From: Bacteroidales bacterium
GTDB lineage: Bacteria; Bacteroidota; Bacteroidia; Bacteroidales; Paludibacteraceae
Direction: 5' to 3'
Assembly: GCA_004557405.1 (NCBI GenBank)
Contig: SFDZ01000015.1
Span: 1-39,849, forward strand
Length of the DNA stretch: 39,849 nucleotides
The number at the start of each line of letters is the position of its first letter. The stretch's first letter is position 1. Below are positions 1 through 8,859 of this stretch, in pieces. A program made the translations under genes and the position numbers. Below the pieces are notes generated by a model. It was given only the letters and a program-made list of their open reading frames with translations, ran no database searches and was not told the origin of the DNA.

Positions 1-900
1 ACACCTACCCCACCAATCCCAACTTTTACAATCGCCATCGTATGTATAAGTTTTTGACACTATATTGCAATTACCGGCACCCACCAAGCCACCGGCAAAC
101 GCCATGGCATAAGAAACAGAACCACTTTTGACAACAACATGCGAATAGGCTTTCGAACGAATGGATCCGAAGTTACTTGTACAACTGAACGTACTGTTGG
201 TAGCCTTAGCGGCAATGCCACCGGCAAATGTAAAACCGGAATTCGTACACAATTCGTGAGAAACAACACTATCTGTAGCATTAATGGCAGCATAGTTATG
301 CGAACTATTAAATGTACAGTCGGCAGCATCGCCCACCATACCGCCAACATACACATAAATGCCGGCAGTGGAAGCCTCACTAACCTTTACACAGTAGGAA
401 CCCATCGTATGACAGTTGTTGAATTCGGTATTAACAGCCTTGGCCACCATACCGCCAACACGCAATGTCGAAGTAGTAGTAAGAGATATATTGGAATTGA
501 TAAACAGATTTGAAATTTGTGCCCCCGATGTTACACCAAACAAGCCGATATATTCCGATGGGCTTGGTTGTACATTAAAAACAGAATATTGATCCCCATT
601 AAAAACACCGCTAAAAGGATGTGCATCATCACTACCTATCGAAACCCACGGCATGTGTAGCAGGTCAATATCGGTAGTCAATTTGAAATAAGTGTCGGAA
701 TAGGCATTACCGGCATTTACCTGTTGTGCCAGATACGCCAAGTGCGCGCCATTTTCGATAAGGTAAGGATTGGCTTGCGTGCCGGCGCCTTGTGTCCAGG
801 GGGTTGTAGTGCCGTCCCACGGCAACGCCGAAGTGGTTTGCGCCACTGCACATACGGTAACCAACAATGCAATAATTCCGGTGAGTAATCTCTGTTTCAT
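1..900 (-). CDS. GLUG-repeat secreted surface protein, N-terminal part (runs off the window)
   Basis: The frame is open from the ATG at 898-900 to the window edge (300 residues seen, C-terminus missing). Residues 1-20 are a signal peptide (hydrophobic core after MKQRLL, cleavage likely after AVA). Residues about 38-70 resemble the opening of GLUG-type proteins: PYLIENGAHLAYLAQQVN, then a DTYFKLTTDIDL segment and a SIGSDDAHPFSGVFNGD segment. After that come glycine-rich repeats of the GLUG kind (YIGLFGV, VGGMVAKA, VGGMVGDA, AGGIAAKA, AGGLVGAG) spaced 30-45 residues apart. Such repeats form beta-helical stalks in secreted adhesin-like proteins of Bacteroidetes. Export is clear; the ligand is unknown. 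A T9SS tail may exist beyond the edge but cannot be seen. Confidence 0.8.
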   Translation of the reverse strand, partial: MKQRLLTGIIALLVTVCAVAQTTSALPWDGTTTPWTQGAGTQANPYLIENGAHLAYLAQQVNAGNAYSDTYFKLTTDIDLLHMPWVSIGSDDAHPFSGVFNGDQYSVFNVQPSPSEYIGLFGVTSGAQISNLFINSNISLTTTSTLRVGGMVAKAVNTEFNNCHTMGSYCVKVSEASTAGIYVYVGGMVGDAADCTFNSSHNYAAINATDSVVSHELCTNSGFTFAGGIAAKATNSTFSCTSNFGSIRSKAYSHVVVKSGSVSYAMAFAGGLVGAGNCNIVSKTYTYDGDCKSWDWWGRC

Positions 901-978
901 AGTGTGTGTGTTTTAGGGTCAAGAGGTATATGCGGGCGCGCATGCAGTACAAAACTACTACGCCTAATATACCATCTG

Positions 979-986
979 CAAATTTA
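979..986 (-). promoter_or_regulatory. Candidate -7 box of the GLUG protein gene
   Basis: The minus strand reads TAAATTTG, fitting the Bacteroidetes -7 consensus TAnnTTTG, about 80 nt before the start codon. No good TTTG is seen 19-21 nt upstream, so this is a half-match. Confidence 0.4.
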
Positions 987-1191
987 CAATTTTTTTTTCA
1001 ACAACACACTATTAACAGCAAAAAAATAAACCTTATTTTGAGAGAAAAATGACGAATATGGTTGATTTTATACTAACACACTGAAAAACAACAACTTAAC
1101 AATAAGTGTTAATTCGTATTAAAACAATAAACATTTTCATTAAATAAACATAAAAACAGGCTGATTGTTGATAACTTTTTGTGGTTATCAA

Positions 1192-1225
1192 CAAAAAAAG
1201 AACGCTACTCAATCGGTAGCGTTCT
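1192..1225 (-). terminator. Intrinsic terminator of mutA-mutB
   Basis: A perfect 10-bp stem (AGAACGCTAC at 1199-1208 with GTAGCGTTCT at 1216-1225, 7-nt loop) is followed on the minus strand by seven T. It lies 27 nt after the mutB stop. Confidence 0.85.
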
Positions 1226-1252
1226 TTTACTAAAAATCGGGTGTAACGTTTT

Positions 1253-3397
1253 TTACTCGCCCATCAGGATTTCCATGATGGTAACAGCCGATTTCGACAC
1301 GGGCGAACCCGGACCAAAGATGGCTGCCACACCGGCTTTGTAGAGGAAATCGTAGTCCTGCGCAGGAATAACACCGCCGGCGATGACGATAATATCCTCG
1401 CGGCCGAGTTTTTTCAACTCTTCGATGACTTGCGGCACCAGCGTTTTGTGGCCGGCAGCGAGCGACGACACGCCCAACACATGCACGTCGTTTTCGACAG
1501 CCTGTTTGGCAGCCTCGGCCGGTGTTTGGAACAGCGGTCCCATATCGACATCGAAACCGCAATCGGCATAACCGGTGGCGCACACTTTGGCACCGCGGTC
1601 GTGGCCGTCTTGTCCCATTTTTGCAATCATGATACGTGGCTGGCGGCCTTCTTTCTTGGCAAAAGCGGCTGTCAGCTCGCAGGCTTTTTGGTAGTCTGCG
1701 TCTTGTTTTGTTCCTGCGCTGTACACTCCTGAAATTGTTCTAATAGTTGCTTTATAACGACCTACGATCACTTCGCAGGCATCGGAAATTTCGCCCAACG
1801 TGGCGCGTACGCTTGCGGCTTTGACCGCCAAATCGAGCAGGTTTTGCTCCGATTTTTTGCCTTCGTTGAACTCTTTAACGCATGCAGTGATGGCAGCAAG
1901 TGCCTCTTTCACAGCCTTTTCGTCGCGGTTGGCGCGCAGTTGTTGCAGACGTTCAATCTGTTGTTTGCGCACGGCGGTGTTGTCCACTTCGAGGATGTCG
2001 ATCGGGTCTTCGTGTTCGAGGCGATACTCGTTGACGCCGACAATTTTTTGCGTGCCCGAGTCGATGCGCGCTTGCGTGCGTGCGGCGGCCTCTTCGATGC
2101 GCATTTTCGGCAGGCCGGTTTCGATGGCTGCTGCCATACCGCCGAGTTTTTCGATCTCCTCGATGTGCGCCCATGCTTTTTCGGCGAGTTCGTTGGTCAG
2201 CGCCTCCACGTAGTAGGAGCCTGCCCACGGATCGATTTCTTTGCAGATTTTTGTCTCTTCCTGAATGTAAATCTGCGTGTTACGCGCAATACGAGCCGAG
2301 AAATCGGTTGGCAGTGCAATGGCTTCGTCGAGGGCGTTGGTGTGCAACGATTGCGTATGTCCGAGTGCGGCACCCATGGCTTCGATGCAGGTACGACCAA
2401 CGTTGTTGAACGGGTCTTGCTCGGTGAGCGACCAACCCGACGTCTGCGAGTGCGTACGCAAAGCCAGCGATTTCGGGTTTTTGGGGTTGAATTGTTTCAC
2501 GATTTTAGCCCACAACATACGAGCGGCACGCATTTTGGCAATCTCCATAAAGTGGTTCGTGCCGATAGCCCAGAAGAACGACAGACGCGGAGCAAACGCA
2601 TCGATGTCCATGCCTGCATTTACGCCGGCACGCAGGTATTCGAGACCGTCGGCCAAGGTGTAAGCCAACTCGATGTCGGCCGTAGCACCGGCCTCCTGCA
2701 TGTGGTAACCCGAAATGGAAATCGAGTTGAATTTCGGCATATTTTTCGAGGTGTACTCAAAAATATCGGCAATGATTTTCATCGAGAATTTTGGTGGATA
2801 AATGTAGGTGTTGCGCACCATAAATTCTTTCAGAATATCGTTCTGAATGGTACCAGCCATCTCTTCGAGTTTAGCGCCCTGTTCGAGTCCGGCGTTGATG
2901 TAGAATGCCAAGATGGGCAACACGGCACCATTCATGGTCATCGACACCGACATTTTGTTCAACGGAATGCCGTCGAACAGCACTTTCATATCCTCGACCG
3001 AGCAGATGGAAACGCCGGCTTTGCCCACGTCGCCAACGACGCGTTCGTGGTCGGCATCGTAGCCGCGGTGTGTCGGCAGGTCGAAAGCCACCGAGAGGCC
3101 TTTTTGACCGCTGGCCAAGTTGCGGCGATAAAAAGCGTTCGATTCTTCGGCCGTCGAGAAGCCCGCATATTGGCGAATAGTCCACGGGCGCATGGGGTAC
3201 ATGCCGCTATACGGACCACGCAAGAATGGCGGCAGACCGGCAGCATAGTTCAAGTGCTCAAGACCTTCGAGGTCTTCCTTGGTGTAAACGGGTTTCACCG
3301 GAATTTGCTCCGGAGTCAACCAGTTGGCTTCGTTAGCCCCTTCGACTTTCGACGCAGCCACGTTTGTAATATCTATTTCTTTGAAATTCGGTTTCAT
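1253..3397 (-). CDS. mutB: Methylmalonyl-CoA mutase large (catalytic) subunit
   Basis: A 714-residue catalytic chain of adenosylcobalamin-dependent methylmalonyl-CoA mutase, which interconverts succinyl-CoA and (R)-methylmalonyl-CoA in the cytoplasm; in Bacteroidales this serves propionate formation. The TIM-barrel domain is residues 1 to about 540 (GPYSGMYPMRPWTIRQYAGF near the start is the conserved substrate-channel region). The cobalamin-binding domain is residues about 585-714 and holds the full DxHxxG motif in GQDGHDRG, with H599 as lower axial ligand, plus GVSSLAAGHKTLVP and the IAGGVIP loop. Length is typical. It starts 3 nt after mutA ends, so the two are co-transcribed and translationally close. 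The chaperone MeaB and the epimerase are not in the window. Confidence 0.97.
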   Translation of the reverse strand: MKPNFKEIDITNVAASKVEGANEANWLTPEQIPVKPVYTKEDLEGLEHLNYAAGLPPFLRGPYSGMYPMRPWTIRQYAGFSTAEESNAFYRRNLASGQKGLSVAFDLPTHRGYDADHERVVGDVGKAGVSICSVEDMKVLFDGIPLNKMSVSMTMNGAVLPILAFYINAGLEQGAKLEEMAGTIQNDILKEFMVRNTYIYPPKFSMKIIADIFEYTSKNMPKFNSISISGYHMQEAGATADIELAYTLADGLEYLRAGVNAGMDIDAFAPRLSFFWAIGTNHFMEIAKMRAARMLWAKIVKQFNPKNPKSLALRTHSQTSGWSLTEQDPFNNVGRTCIEAMGAALGHTQSLHTNALDEAIALPTDFSARIARNTQIYIQEETKICKEIDPWAGSYYVEALTNELAEKAWAHIEEIEKLGGMAAAIETGLPKMRIEEAAARTQARIDSGTQKIVGVNEYRLEHEDPIDILEVDNTAVRKQQIERLQQLRANRDEKAVKEALAAITACVKEFNEGKKSEQNLLDLAVKAASVRATLGEISDACEVIVGRYKATIRTISGVYSAGTKQDADYQKACELTAAFAKKEGRQPRIMIAKMGQDGHDRGAKVCATGYADCGFDVDMGPLFQTPAEAAKQAVENDVHVLGVSSLAAGHKTLVPQVIEELKKLGREDIIVIAGGVIPAQDYDFLYKAGVAAIFGPGSPVSKSAVTIMEILMGE

Positions 3398-3400
3398 CGC

Positions 3401-5266
3401 TTACTTATTGATTAGAAGGTTGTTAAATGCTTTCAAAGTTTCCAATACATTAACTCGCACATGAATGAAATGTTCGATGCCGAGTTTTTGCAGATCTTCC
3501 ATGCAGGCCGGAGCACCGGCTACCACGAAGATTTCTTTACCGTCGCCGATGGCTTTGTAGGCCGCAGGAGCGAGTTCGGCATATTCATCGTCGCTCGAGC
3601 AGAGCACAATGATGTCGGCTCCGGCTTTGCGTGCGGCAGCAACGCCGTCTTCAACGGTGTCGAAACCAAGGTTGTCTATCACTTCGTAGCCTGCGCAAGC
3701 GAAGAAGTTGCACGAGAATTGTGCGCGCGCCAAACGCATAGCCAAGTTGCCGATGGTCAGCATAAATACTTTCGGACGGCGACCCGAGCGTTCGGTTTCG
3801 AGGCGCAAGGCTTCGAACTCTTGTGCTGCACGCACATGCGGCAGTGTGTCGAGTCCGGCCTCGGCGGTGCAACCGCATTGGCAGCAGCAAGCCGATTCGA
3901 CGATTTTGTTGCCTGCCAATTCGGTGAAGTTCGGGTATTGGTTGGTGCCGAGCAATACTTCGCGACGTGTCGAAACGGCTTTCAGACGTGCTTCGGCCGT
4001 GGCTTTCATGTCGGCTTGCACGCGACCGCTCTCGACGGCAGCGAAGAATCCGCCGTTCTCTTCGATGTCGAGCAAACGTTTCCATGCTTGATCGGCGATG
4101 TTGGCTGTCAGATTTTCGATGTAGTACGAACCGGCAGCAGGGTCGGTTACTTTGTCGAAGTGCGACTCCTCTTTGAGCAACAACTGTTGGTTGCGTGCGA
4201 TGCGCTCCGAAAAATCGTCCGAAGGTTTGTACGTTACATCGAACGGGCGCACGGTGAGCGAATCGACACCGGCGATGGCGGCACTCATGGCTTCGGTTTC
4301 GGTACGCAGCAGGTTGACGTGTGCATCGAACACCGTTTTGTTGAACAACGACGTTTCGGCGTGAATGTGCATTTTGGCGGCACAATCGCATTTCGGTTCG
4401 TATGCTTTCACCATCATAGCCCACAGCATGCGTGCGGCGCGGAATTTGGCAATTTCCATAAAGTAGTTGCCGCCCACGCCAAAATTGAATTTGATGGCCT
4501 TGGCGGCTTCGTCAACCGACAAGCCTGCATCGGTGAGCATATCGAGGTATTGTGCGCCCCACGCCAACGCGTAGCCGAGTTCCTGCGAGCAAGAGGCTCC
4601 GGCGTTGTTCAGGCTGACGGCATTGACACACACCACTTTGTAGGCGGGCAAGCGCCGAGCGGCTTCAACCATCTGAGCCACTTTGCCGGCAACTTGTTCG
4701 GCCGACAATTTTTTGCCGCGGCGCAACATGGCATTCATCGGGTCGAGATTAATGCTGCCGCGCAAAGTGTTCAAATCGTAACCTTTTGCTTCGAAATAGT
4801 CGGCCAGCAATCCGACGAGTGCCACTGCTTTGCCACCGCACACATCAAAATTCAGTTCGATGCAGTCGGCGTGAATGCCGTCGAGCAACGCAGCAATGTA
4901 CTCTTTGTCGAGCTGCTGTTTGTCGAGTTTGAAACCAAGCGCATCGACGCCTTTGTTCAGAACATCGCACGCCTTGGCATTGGCCGCCTTGGCATCTTTT
5001 GCATCGATGTCCTGACGAACCAGCCACACATTGTCAGCCTTGATGCCGCGCACAAACGGGAATACGCCCGGAGCGGAATCGGTGGTTTTGATTCCCTCGA
5101 GGTTTTCGGCACGATAGAAAGGCATGACGTTAAATCCTTCATTTGTTCTCCAAACGAGCTTTTTGGTAAAATCGGCTCCTTTGAGGTCGGCTTCGATTTT
5201 AGCCATCCACTCTTCGGTGCTGACGGCGGGGAAATCGGCCAACAGATTTAATTTTTTTTCTGCCAT
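3401..5266 (-). CDS. mutA: Methylmalonyl-CoA mutase small (structural) subunit
   Basis: A 621-residue partner of MutB in the heterodimeric enzyme. It has the same two-domain plan as MutB, but where MutB has GQDGHDRG this chain reads TIGNLAMRLARA: the cobalamin-ligating histidine is absent, the normal hallmark of the non-catalytic subunit. Other family blocks include RAARMLWAMMVKAYEPK (compare RAARMLWAKIVKQF in MutB), DPAAGSYYIENLT and LLGTNQYPN. It is the first gene of the two-gene operon; a well-placed promoter lies about 100 nt upstream. Function is clear from the pairing and from the motif loss. CxxC-rich stretches near residue 460 (ESACCCQCGCTAEAG) are unusual and have no known role that I can name. 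Confidence 0.96.
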   Translation of the reverse strand: MAEKKLNLLADFPAVSTEEWMAKIEADLKGADFTKKLVWRTNEGFNVMPFYRAENLEGIKTTDSAPGVFPFVRGIKADNVWLVRQDIDAKDAKAANAKACDVLNKGVDALGFKLDKQQLDKEYIAALLDGIHADCIELNFDVCGGKAVALVGLLADYFEAKGYDLNTLRGSINLDPMNAMLRRGKKLSAEQVAGKVAQMVEAARRLPAYKVVCVNAVSLNNAGASCSQELGYALAWGAQYLDMLTDAGLSVDEAAKAIKFNFGVGGNYFMEIAKFRAARMLWAMMVKAYEPKCDCAAKMHIHAETSLFNKTVFDAHVNLLRTETEAMSAAIAGVDSLTVRPFDVTYKPSDDFSERIARNQQLLLKEESHFDKVTDPAAGSYYIENLTANIADQAWKRLLDIEENGGFFAAVESGRVQADMKATAEARLKAVSTRREVLLGTNQYPNFTELAGNKIVESACCCQCGCTAEAGLDTLPHVRAAQEFEALRLETERSGRRPKVFMLTIGNLAMRLARAQFSCNFFACAGYEVIDNLGFDTVEDGVAAARKAGADIIVLCSSDDEYAELAPAAYKAIGDGKEIFVVAGAPACMEDLQKLGIEHFIHVRVNVLETLKAFNNLLINK

Positions 5267-5365
5267 AGATTTTATTGATTAAAAATTGAATGTTTTGTAC
5301 ATAACGAAACGACTACAATAATCAGCCACGGCCGACTTCTCACAGTCTGTTTTTGGATTATTCTG

Positions 5366-5396
5366 CAAAATTACACTTTTTATTTGATGTTCGCAA
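5366..5396 (-). promoter_or_regulatory. Promoter of mutA-mutB
   Basis: The minus strand has TTG (5394-5396), a 20-nt spacer and TAATTTTG (5366-5373), matching the Bacteroidetes form TTTG-N19-21-TAnnTTTG. The predicted leader is about 90 nt; no known riboswitch fold was recognised in it. Confidence 0.65.
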
Positions 5397-5430
5397 CATT
5401 TACCAAGCAGATTTTGCACAGAGCAGCGCA

Positions 5431-5901
5431 TCAATCGATGCGCAACACGCGCACGCCCACTTCGCCGATGCCGTCGAGGGTGTCGTAACGCATGCCGTGC
5501 TGCACGCGCAAGGTGTAGGTGCCTGCCTCCGAATATCGGACGCGCGGTTGATAAATCCACACATTTTCGAATATGGTGCCTACACCCGACCCAACCCAAC
5601 GGCCAAATTCGTCGGCCAGAAAAAATTGTACTGTATCGCGGCGGTGCGTGCCGGCCGGTGTTTCGGTATCGACAAACAGCCAGAGATTCTGATTGCGGTA
5701 CGCATCGGTGTTGCGCACCACGATTTGGGTTTGATAGAGGCCGTGCGGGTCGTCGATGGTCAGCGGAAAGGTCAGCACCGAATCTTTCGACCAACCTGAG
5801 CCCACATCGCGACAGTCGGTGTACACCACATTGTCGCATGCGACCAGTGCCACGCAGGCCGCCACGGCGATTAGTTTTGCAAAAAGACCGCGTTTTGTCA
5901 T
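5431..5901 (-). CDS. gldH: GldH-family lipoprotein
   Basis: 156 residues. A lipoprotein signal peptide ends in LVAC with C22 as the lipidation site. The mature part is a single beta-rich domain containing WSKDSVLTFPLTIDD, YQTQIVVRNTDAYRNQNLWL and YTLRVQHGMR, the pattern of the GldH lipoprotein family of Bacteroidetes. GldH is needed for gliding in flavobacteria, but orthologues are kept in non-gliding Bacteroidales, where the role is uncertain (envelope function is inferred). The gene begins 3 nt after ricT ends and is the last gene of holB-ricT-gldH. No convincing T-rich terminator follows; a 7-bp hairpin (5426-5443) overlaps the stop codon. Confidence 0.85.
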   Translation of the reverse strand: MTKRGLFAKLIAVAACVALVACDNVVYTDCRDVGSGWSKDSVLTFPLTIDDPHGLYQTQIVVRNTDAYRNQNLWLFVDTETPAGTHRRDTVQFFLADEFGRWVGSGVGTIFENVWIYQPRVRYSEAGTYTLRVQHGMRYDTLDGIGEVGVRVLRID

Positions 5902-5904
5902 AGT

Positions 5905-7056
5905 TTATTGATTGGATTGTCGGTTGTCGTTGTTGCGTCGGCGGTCGCGGCGATTCCTGTTCTGACTGCGCCGTTTGTTTTTGGCGTGATCGAAACGCGT
6001 CAGGCTGTCCTGTCCGACGACATTTGTATAGTCGGCTTCGGGCGCGACGGTTGTTTCTGCGGCTGCATCGACAAGCGATTCCACTTTTTCGCCACGGCGG
6101 TTGGCGGCAATCACCTCCTTCGCCCTATCCACTGAGATGGTAACCAAATTGGCCGCCATGGTTTTGTCGCTCGAGTAGGTCATCAAGCGTTTGAACACAT
6201 CGGTTTTGAAGTGGTAATACGTAGCATCGACGGTTTCGAGCGGAATGTCGGTGCGCGGAAAATCTTTTTTGGCTTCGCAGTAGATAGGCATTTCGTAATT
6301 GACGCAGCATTTGATTTTGGCGCATTGTCCGGCCAACTTCAGCGGGTTTACCGACAAGTCCTGCATGCGTGCCGCACCTGTCGATACCGACACAAAGTTA
6401 CTCATGAAAGTGGCGCAGCACAGTTCGCGTCCGCACGGACCAATGCCGCCAATGCGACCGGCCTCTTGGCGTGCGCCGATTTGTTTCATTTCGATGCGTA
6501 CACGGAACACGTCGGCCAGCACTTTTATCAGTTCGCGGAAATCGACACGTCCGTCGGCAATGTAGTAGAAAATGGCTTTGCTGCCATCGCCCTGATATTC
6601 CACATCGCCAATTTTCATCTCCAAATTGAGGCTTTTGGCAATCTGTCGCGATCGAATCATGGTGTCTTGTTCCTTGGCTTTGGCCTCTTCCCACTTTTCG
6701 ATGTCGTTCGGGCGCGCTATGCGATAAACGCGTTTTACTTCGTAACGTTCGAGCGAGATATTGTTTTTTTTGATTTGCGCCAGCACCAAATTGCCGGTCA
6801 GTGTTACGGTACCGATATCGTGTCCGGGAATGGCTTCTACCGCCACCAAGTCGCCTTTTTGCAATTTCAGTTTATTGCAGTTGACGTAGTAGCCCTTGCG
6901 TGTGTTTTTGAATTGCACCTCCACCAAATCGGTTGTCAACTGCGCTTCCGGAATGTCGGCCAACCAATCGACCACAGGCAATTTTTGGCGGCTGTTGCAG
7001 CAAAATCCTTTTGCGCCGGGGTTGCTGCAGCCATTATTGAGTGTCATTTCTTCCAT
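5905..7056 (-). CDS. ricT: PSP1-domain protein, RicT/YaaT-like
   Basis: 383 residues. Residues 1-30 hold Cys10, Cys19 and Cys20 (NGCSNPGAKGFCC). A PSP1 domain follows at about 45-260 with the family cysteine blocks GPCGRELCC (C208, C213, C214) and GQCAKIKCC (C245, C250, C251). The tail after residue 345 is a basic low-complexity segment rich in Arg and Asn (RRSQNRNRRDRRRNN), suggesting RNA or membrane-surface contact. In Bacillus, RicT acts with RicA and RicF in an Fe-S complex affecting RNase Y and sporulation; no RicA or RicF is seen here, so the Bacteroidetes role is unknown. It sits between holB and gldH. Confidence 0.85.
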   Translation of the reverse strand: MEEMTLNNGCSNPGAKGFCCNSRQKLPVVDWLADIPEAQLTTDLVEVQFKNTRKGYYVNCNKLKLQKGDLVAVEAIPGHDIGTVTLTGNLVLAQIKKNNISLERYEVKRVYRIARPNDIEKWEEAKAKEQDTMIRSRQIAKSLNLEMKIGDVEYQGDGSKAIFYYIADGRVDFRELIKVLADVFRVRIEMKQIGARQEAGRIGGIGPCGRELCCATFMSNFVSVSTGAARMQDLSVNPLKLAGQCAKIKCCVNYEMPIYCEAKKDFPRTDIPLETVDATYYHFKTDVFKRLMTYSSDKTMAANLVTISVDRAKEVIAANRRGEKVESLVDAAAETTVAPEADYTNVVGQDSLTRFDHAKNKRRSQNRNRRDRRRNNDNRQSNQ

Positions 7057-7086
7057 ATTTGTGATATTGTATTTTTTTGAAACAAA

Positions 7087-8217
7087 CTATTTTTCTATTT
7101 TTCGCAACAAGCGATAGAGCCGCACGCACATGTCGAGCAGCACGATGTCCATATTGCCGTTTTGTTCGATTTGTGCTTCAGCCGTGGTCAACTCGTCCAT
7201 GATGAGCAACACGTTGCGTTCGTTGATGAACGGTGCAAATTTTTCGGCAAAAGCCTTTTCGTCGGCGTCCATGTAACTGATGCCCGGTTGCTGCAGACGC
7301 AACACGAAATTTTCGCGCAACATCCGTTGTGCATATCTGAAATAAGCCTTCACCGATTCGCGTCCGGCGGCCTTCAGTTCGGCGCTCCACTGCATAATGT
7401 CTTTCACGCCGAGCGACCACGCATAGCGCATCATGCGCACAAACCAATCGAAACAGCGGCGCTGTTCGTCGTCCCGGTCCAACAATTCCGTCAGGTGCGA
7501 CCAACTGCCTTGCGCCATGCGCGCCAACAGCGACAAATGGTCGTGGTCGATAGTCGTTTTTTGCATGGCTGCCGCCAGCAATTCGCCGTCGGACAAAGGC
7601 GACACCGGCACCCGTTGCACGCGCGAGCGAATTGTTCCAAGCAACGCATCGGGCGCATCGGTTACCAACAGGAACAAGGTTTGTGCCGGCGGTTCTTCCA
7701 ATATTTTCAGCAGATGATTGGCGCAGTTTTCGTGCATCTTTTCCGGATGCCAGATAATCATCACTTTATAATCGGACTCGTATGTTTTGAGGCTCAGTTT
7801 GCGGATGATTTCGTCGCCTTCGCTGGCGTAGATTACACCTTGTTTTCCAGCATCGACACACGCCATCCAACGGTTGAGCGTCAGATAGGGATTGTCGATG
7901 ACAACCGCACGAAATTCCGGCAAAAAATGGTCGCAAATGGTTCTTTTCTTGCTTTCGTTTTTGACTATCGGGAACACCAAATGCAAGTCGGGGTGCGCCA
8001 ACTTGGCAAACTGCACGCACGACGGACAGACGCCGCACGAGTCGGTGGCGGTGCGATGTTTGCAACACGCATACTGCGCATAGGCCAACGCCAACGGCAG
8101 TTTTCCCACACCCTCGATGCCGCAAAACAGTTGTGCATGCGGCATGCGTCCCTCGACAACCGATTGACGCAAACGCTGTTTCACAGTCTCCTGCCCTATG
8201 ATGTCGGCAAACAACAT
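7087..8217 (-). CDS. holB: DNA polymerase III delta-prime subunit
   Basis: 376 residues of the clamp-loader delta-prime type. It opens with the family block FADIIGQETVKQRLRQSVVEGRMPHAQLF (residues 3-31), followed by a Walker-A-like GIEGVGKLPLA (33-43) and a four-cysteine zinc module (C51/C52, C61, C64, C67). The sensor region includes KILEEPPAQTLFLLVTDAPDALLGTIRSRVQ, where SRVQ matches the SRC/SRxQ clamp-loader block. It acts in the cytoplasm, loading the sliding clamp. It is the first gene of holB-ricT-gldH, 30 nt before ricT, with a -7 box just upstream. The C-terminal third is divergent, as usual for delta-prime. Confidence 0.9.
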   Translation of the reverse strand: MLFADIIGQETVKQRLRQSVVEGRMPHAQLFCGIEGVGKLPLALAYAQYACCKHRTATDSCGVCPSCVQFAKLAHPDLHLVFPIVKNESKKRTICDHFLPEFRAVVIDNPYLTLNRWMACVDAGKQGVIYASEGDEIIRKLSLKTYESDYKVMIIWHPEKMHENCANHLLKILEEPPAQTLFLLVTDAPDALLGTIRSRVQRVPVSPLSDGELLAAAMQKTTIDHDHLSLLARMAQGSWSHLTELLDRDDEQRRCFDWFVRMMRYAWSLGVKDIMQWSAELKAAGRESVKAYFRYAQRMLRENFVLRLQQPGISYMDADEKAFAEKFAPFINERNVLLIMDELTTAEAQIEQNGNMDIVLLDMCVRLYRLLRKIEK

Positions 8218-8250
8218 GCTCCAAAAATTGTACCTTGCAGTTTAATCTTG

Positions 8251-8258
8251 CAAAGATA
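8251..8258 (-). promoter_or_regulatory. Candidate -7 box of holB
   Basis: The minus strand reads TATCTTTG (TAnnTTTG), 33 nt before the holB start. The terminator of the upstream unit lies directly next to it, so the -33 region falls within the hairpin and is poor. Confidence 0.5.
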
Positions 8259-8261
8259 CAA

Positions 8262-8286
8262 AAAAATCGGCATTATGCCGATTTTT
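8262..8286 (-). terminator. Terminator of the giant T9SS protein unit
   Basis: A perfect 11-bp stem (AAAAATCGGCA at 8262-8272, loop TTA, TGCCGATTTTT at 8276-8286). Its A and T arms allow termination in both directions; the leftward unit ending at 8326 is the one that needs it. Confidence 0.8.
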
Positions 8287-8325
8287 AACACCAAAAACCC
8301 ATCGCGTGCAAAAAAAAACTATGTT

Positions 8326-8853
8326 TTAGTGTGCCTTGCGCCACAAGCGCACACGCCGAAATGCCATATACAACACCGCCAAACCAAGCAGAAACCACAC
8401 CGCATCGGTGAGAGGACACAGCACGCCAATACCTGTACCGGGAATAGTGCCACGCGTCTGCGGCACGGCGAATGGGCGCACTGTTGTTTCGCCAAAAAAT
8501 CCGTCGGAGAAGCCGCCCACATCGACAGATGCCGACGCGGTGCGCCGTCCGCCAAAAGCGGTCGAAGCACCTCCGCCAAATCCGCCACCGACCGCATAAG
8601 TCGATGAGGCACTCTGCTTATTAAATAGGGTGTTGGCACTTGGCAAAACGCTATACGAAGTTCCGGTGGCTGCGGGCGCAGTTGTAGTAGCAGCACGCAC
8701 CGATGTGCCACTACGAACTGCCCGCGCCGATGGATAATCGCGCTGAACGGTAGTCATGAGCGGCGTGCTAAATATATCTTCAGCCACACACTCTATACCA
8801 CAACAAAGCAATAAACCCAAAAGCGCTATAAACAAGCGTTTTGTCGATATCAT
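8326..8853 (-). CDS. Small exported protein with a C-terminal helix and basic tail
   Basis: 175 residues, family not recognised. Residues 1-25 are a signal peptide (MISTKRLFIALLGLLLC). The middle is low complexity, rich in Ala, Thr, Ser and Gly (GGGFGGGAS, RAATTTAPAATG), so probably disordered. The C-terminus has three parts: GTGIGVLCPLTDA, a hydrophobic helix (about residues 145-163, WFLLGLAVLYMAF) and a basic end (RRVRLWRKAH). That order (motif, helix, positive charges) is the layout of a tail anchor or of a processed sorting tail. The gene begins 6 nt after the stop of the 2020-residue T9SS cargo gene, so the two are co-expressed and plausibly work together at the envelope. Confidence 0.75.
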   Translation of the reverse strand: MISTKRLFIALLGLLLCCGIECVAEDIFSTPLMTTVQRDYPSARAVRSGTSVRAATTTAPAATGTSYSVLPSANTLFNKQSASSTYAVGGGFGGGASTAFGGRRTASASVDVGGFSDGFFGETTVRPFAVPQTRGTIPGTGIGVLCPLTDAVWFLLGLAVLYMAFRRVRLWRKAH

Positions 8854-8859
8854 CTTTTT

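Larger units (their letters stand above)
901..1252. other. AT-rich spacer between the GLUG protein gene and mutB
   Basis: No ORF or RNA gene is supported here. The left part carries the candidate promoter of the leftward GLUG gene (-7 box at 979-986). The right part carries a hairpin at 1167-1192 (GTTGATAAC/GTTATCAAC, 8-nt loop) and the mutB terminator at 1192-1225. The stretch 1020-1160 is AT-rich and shows nothing recognisable. Confidence 0.6.

Noticed and set aside
1844..5251. Long plus-strand open frames (523 and 596 codons) opposite mutA and mutB
   Set aside because: They are mirror frames of GC-rich coding sequence; their translations show no family motif, while the minus strand encodes complete MutA and MutB.
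5426..5443. Terminator at the end of gldH
   Set aside because: A 7-bp hairpin overlaps the stop codon, and no T run follows on the minus strand.
7162..8607. 481-codon plus-strand frame opposite holB
   Set aside because: It crosses holB, the bidirectional hairpin at 8262-8286 and part of the next gene; the opposite strand has clear HolB motifs.
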